From positions 496,001 through 560,000 of the forward strand of contig JAJKFH010003762.1 of assembly GCA_023333565.1 (NCBI GenBank): DNA of 64,000 nucleotides, given 5' to 3'. Both the position numbers and the translations under genes were made by a program. Shown here piece after piece: positions 62,801 through 64,000 of this stretch (position 1 is its first letter; each line of letters starts with the position of its first letter). Origin of the DNA: Puffinus mauretanicus. Taxonomy: Eukaryota > Chordata > Aves > Procellariiformes > Procellariidae. Under the pieces are notes generated by a model. It had not been told where the DNA came from and did no database searches. It was given only the letters and a program-made list of their open reading frames with translations.

Positions 62801-64000
62801 CTGTGCCAAAAAACCATGCCAGAGAAGCCAAGGAAAAAGCTTGTACTCTAACCACTTATTTCAGGGGACACTTGAGAAGATACAAGCCAAGGGTGAGGAA
62901 AAGCACATACAGTTGTCTGAGGAACAGCCAGTCAACACAGTCTCACTTCAGTCTATGACGCACAACATAAATTAAGGCAAATATTGCTGGACTGATCAGA
63001 CGATGAGCTCAACGGCAATATAAAATTACCAGAACACAATCTTCTGCATCAAAACTTGAGTAAAAATTGCACTATGACTTCGAATATCTTGATAAAACAA
63101 ATTGAAATTCCCATTTTTTCTTTACTGAATAAACAGTTTATTTTTGAGCATGCTAAAATCTGTATTTCATAATTTGTATCTATTGCCATAAAAATCACAT
63201 CAAGTTCTTCAGAAATCTTACTATAAATTAAACATGACACCATTTACACTGATGAGCCAGTTACTTACAAGAAACAAACGTTATATTTGCATCTAGCACA
63301 GGTATTTCCAACACTCCCAGTTCCTCAACAGATTGCAACATTTACTCAAATGGCAGAAGGTTACTCACATATTAAACACCAAAAAAAAAAAAAAACAACT
63401 TGCTGCCTTAAACAAGTCCAGACCTTTCAATGCTCTGTACAAAATATCCCTCAGCCTTCTGACTCACGGGAGCAGCTGAAAAGGAGAACTCAGAATTCAA
63501 ACCCCTCTGCAGCTGGAGCAGCCGTGTCCCCAGCACACCCCCGCCCCCACCTAAGTGCCCTCTGGAAGCCGGCATTATCCCTCCGCCACACGGGAACGCG
63601 CTGCCTGCTGGGGCCCTTAAGGTCACTACTTTGAATGAGTTATTTTTATGTCAGGTACAGCACTAACCAACTCTCAGCTCCCACAGAAAGAGAAGATCGT
63701 CGTAACATTACCCAAAAAGAAAGTTAAAGATTTTATCCCCCTCTCCCTTGTTTTAAGGTAACTTTTTAACATGAGTTTTTAAATTTAAAGTGAACATTTT
63801 TGAGCAATTCTGCTCAGCCACTCAGTCTTGGCCTTCTTCATTTCCCACAGGGTGTCTCCCACAGGGAATTCCAGCAGTAGATTTTCCCTGCAGTTACTGC
63901 TACAGGCAGCTGCAGCAGTAGCACCACCAGAAAGAGCTTTTATGAAGACTTAAAATGAATAACATCGTTTCCCTAAAGTCTGTGCCATGTTTACAAGCAG

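Larger units (their letters stand above)
1..64000 (-). other. INPP4B: INPP4B gene locus, internal part (8 coding exons and their introns)
   Basis: The window lies inside one minus-strand gene. Eight exons with GT/AG borders join in frame into a 269-codon stretch matching type II inositol polyphosphate 4-phosphatase: C2-domain end, linker, then the central region with [18 protein letters not shown] and [18 protein letters not shown]. The family hydrolyses PI(3,4)P2 to PI(3)P at endosomal and plasma membranes and dampens PI3K/AKT signalling. The catalytic CKSAKDRT exon and the C-terminus are off the left edge; the start codon and first part of C2 are off the right edge. Paralogue INPP4A is excluded because the sequence follows INPP4B at discriminating positions (PKELI, SSFKSS, LRKLL). 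Intron sizes are 3316, 10499, 2426, 6308, 10863, 6914 and 5982 nt. The match is from memory of the protein family, not a database search. Confidence 0.95.
55166..64000 (-). other. INPP4B intron (partial), upstream of the 51-nt exon
   Basis: The preceding INPP4B exon (human ...KLTVYDVKDKSHDT) was looked for on the minus strand and not found, so this intron probably runs past the right edge. It contains a TTTG microsatellite at 57377-57397, the exon-like GC-rich segment at 59.07-59.22 kb, and small GC-richer patches at about 60640-60770 and 63470-63620. The rest is AT-rich with no recognised gene. Confidence 0.6.

Noticed and set aside
63243..63290. Minus-strand TAG/ATGCAAAT...GTAAGT pattern as a mini exon
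   Set aside because: The open part is only about 24 nt, matches no INPP4B segment, and such patterns are expected by chance in this much intron.
1..64000. A new multi-gene system, CRISPR array, operon or tRNA/rRNA genes
   Set aside because: The sequence is vertebrate intron with one split gene; no direct-repeat array, operon-like gene packing or structured RNA gene was seen.

Overview
The window is from a bird nuclear genome. It is AT-rich, intron-dominated DNA. At 45.5-47.2 kb it carries CR1 LINE sequence with the typical avian 3' end (repeats of ATTCTATG), and there are also much older CR1- and L2/MIR-like relics. CR1 end structure points to Aves; Neoaves is plausible, but the species cannot be fixed from this sequence.

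The only gene I can support is INPP4B (type II inositol-3,4-bisphosphate 4-phosphatase). It is on the minus strand and crosses the whole window. Eight consecutive coding exons were reconstructed by reading the minus strand. Each has GT/AG borders, and the reading phase carries exactly from one exon to the next. In transcription order they are 55165-55115, 51798-51719, 41219-41108, 38681-38609, 32300-32153, 21289-21159, 14244-14140 and 8157-8049 (809 coding nt). They encode the C-terminal part of the N-terminal C2 domain and the start of the central region, roughly residues 125-395 of the ~924-residue human protein as I recall it. The 5' exons lie beyond position 64000. The remaining central exons and the CX5R catalytic exons lie before position 1.

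Layout from left to right: 1-8.0 kb intron; 8.05-8.16 kb exon; 8.5-8.87 kb ancient CR1; 14.1 kb exon; 16.6-16.8 kb MIR/L2-like relic; 19.5-19.8 kb old interspersed-repeat relic; 21.2 kb exon; 24.3-24.8 kb L2-like relic; 27.0 kb A/C-rich tract; 32.2 kb exon; 34.3 kb G/T-rich tract; 36.13-36.20 kb cluster of inverted repeats; 37.45-37.85 kb old repeat; 38.6 kb exon; 41.1 kb exon; 42.48-42.72 kb intragenic CpG island; 45.48-47.20 kb CR1 composite; 51.7 kb exon; 55.1 kb 51-nt exon; 59.07-59.22 kb unexplained plus-strand exon-like GC-rich segment; then intron to the end.

No bacterial-type system, CRISPR array, tRNA or rRNA was seen. The best leads are the CpG island just upstream of the 41.1-kb exon (possible internal promoter), the 51-nt phase-0 exon that looks like a paralogue-specific cassette in the C2 domain, and the splice-site-flanked proline/serine-rich ORF on the opposite strand at 59.1 kb.
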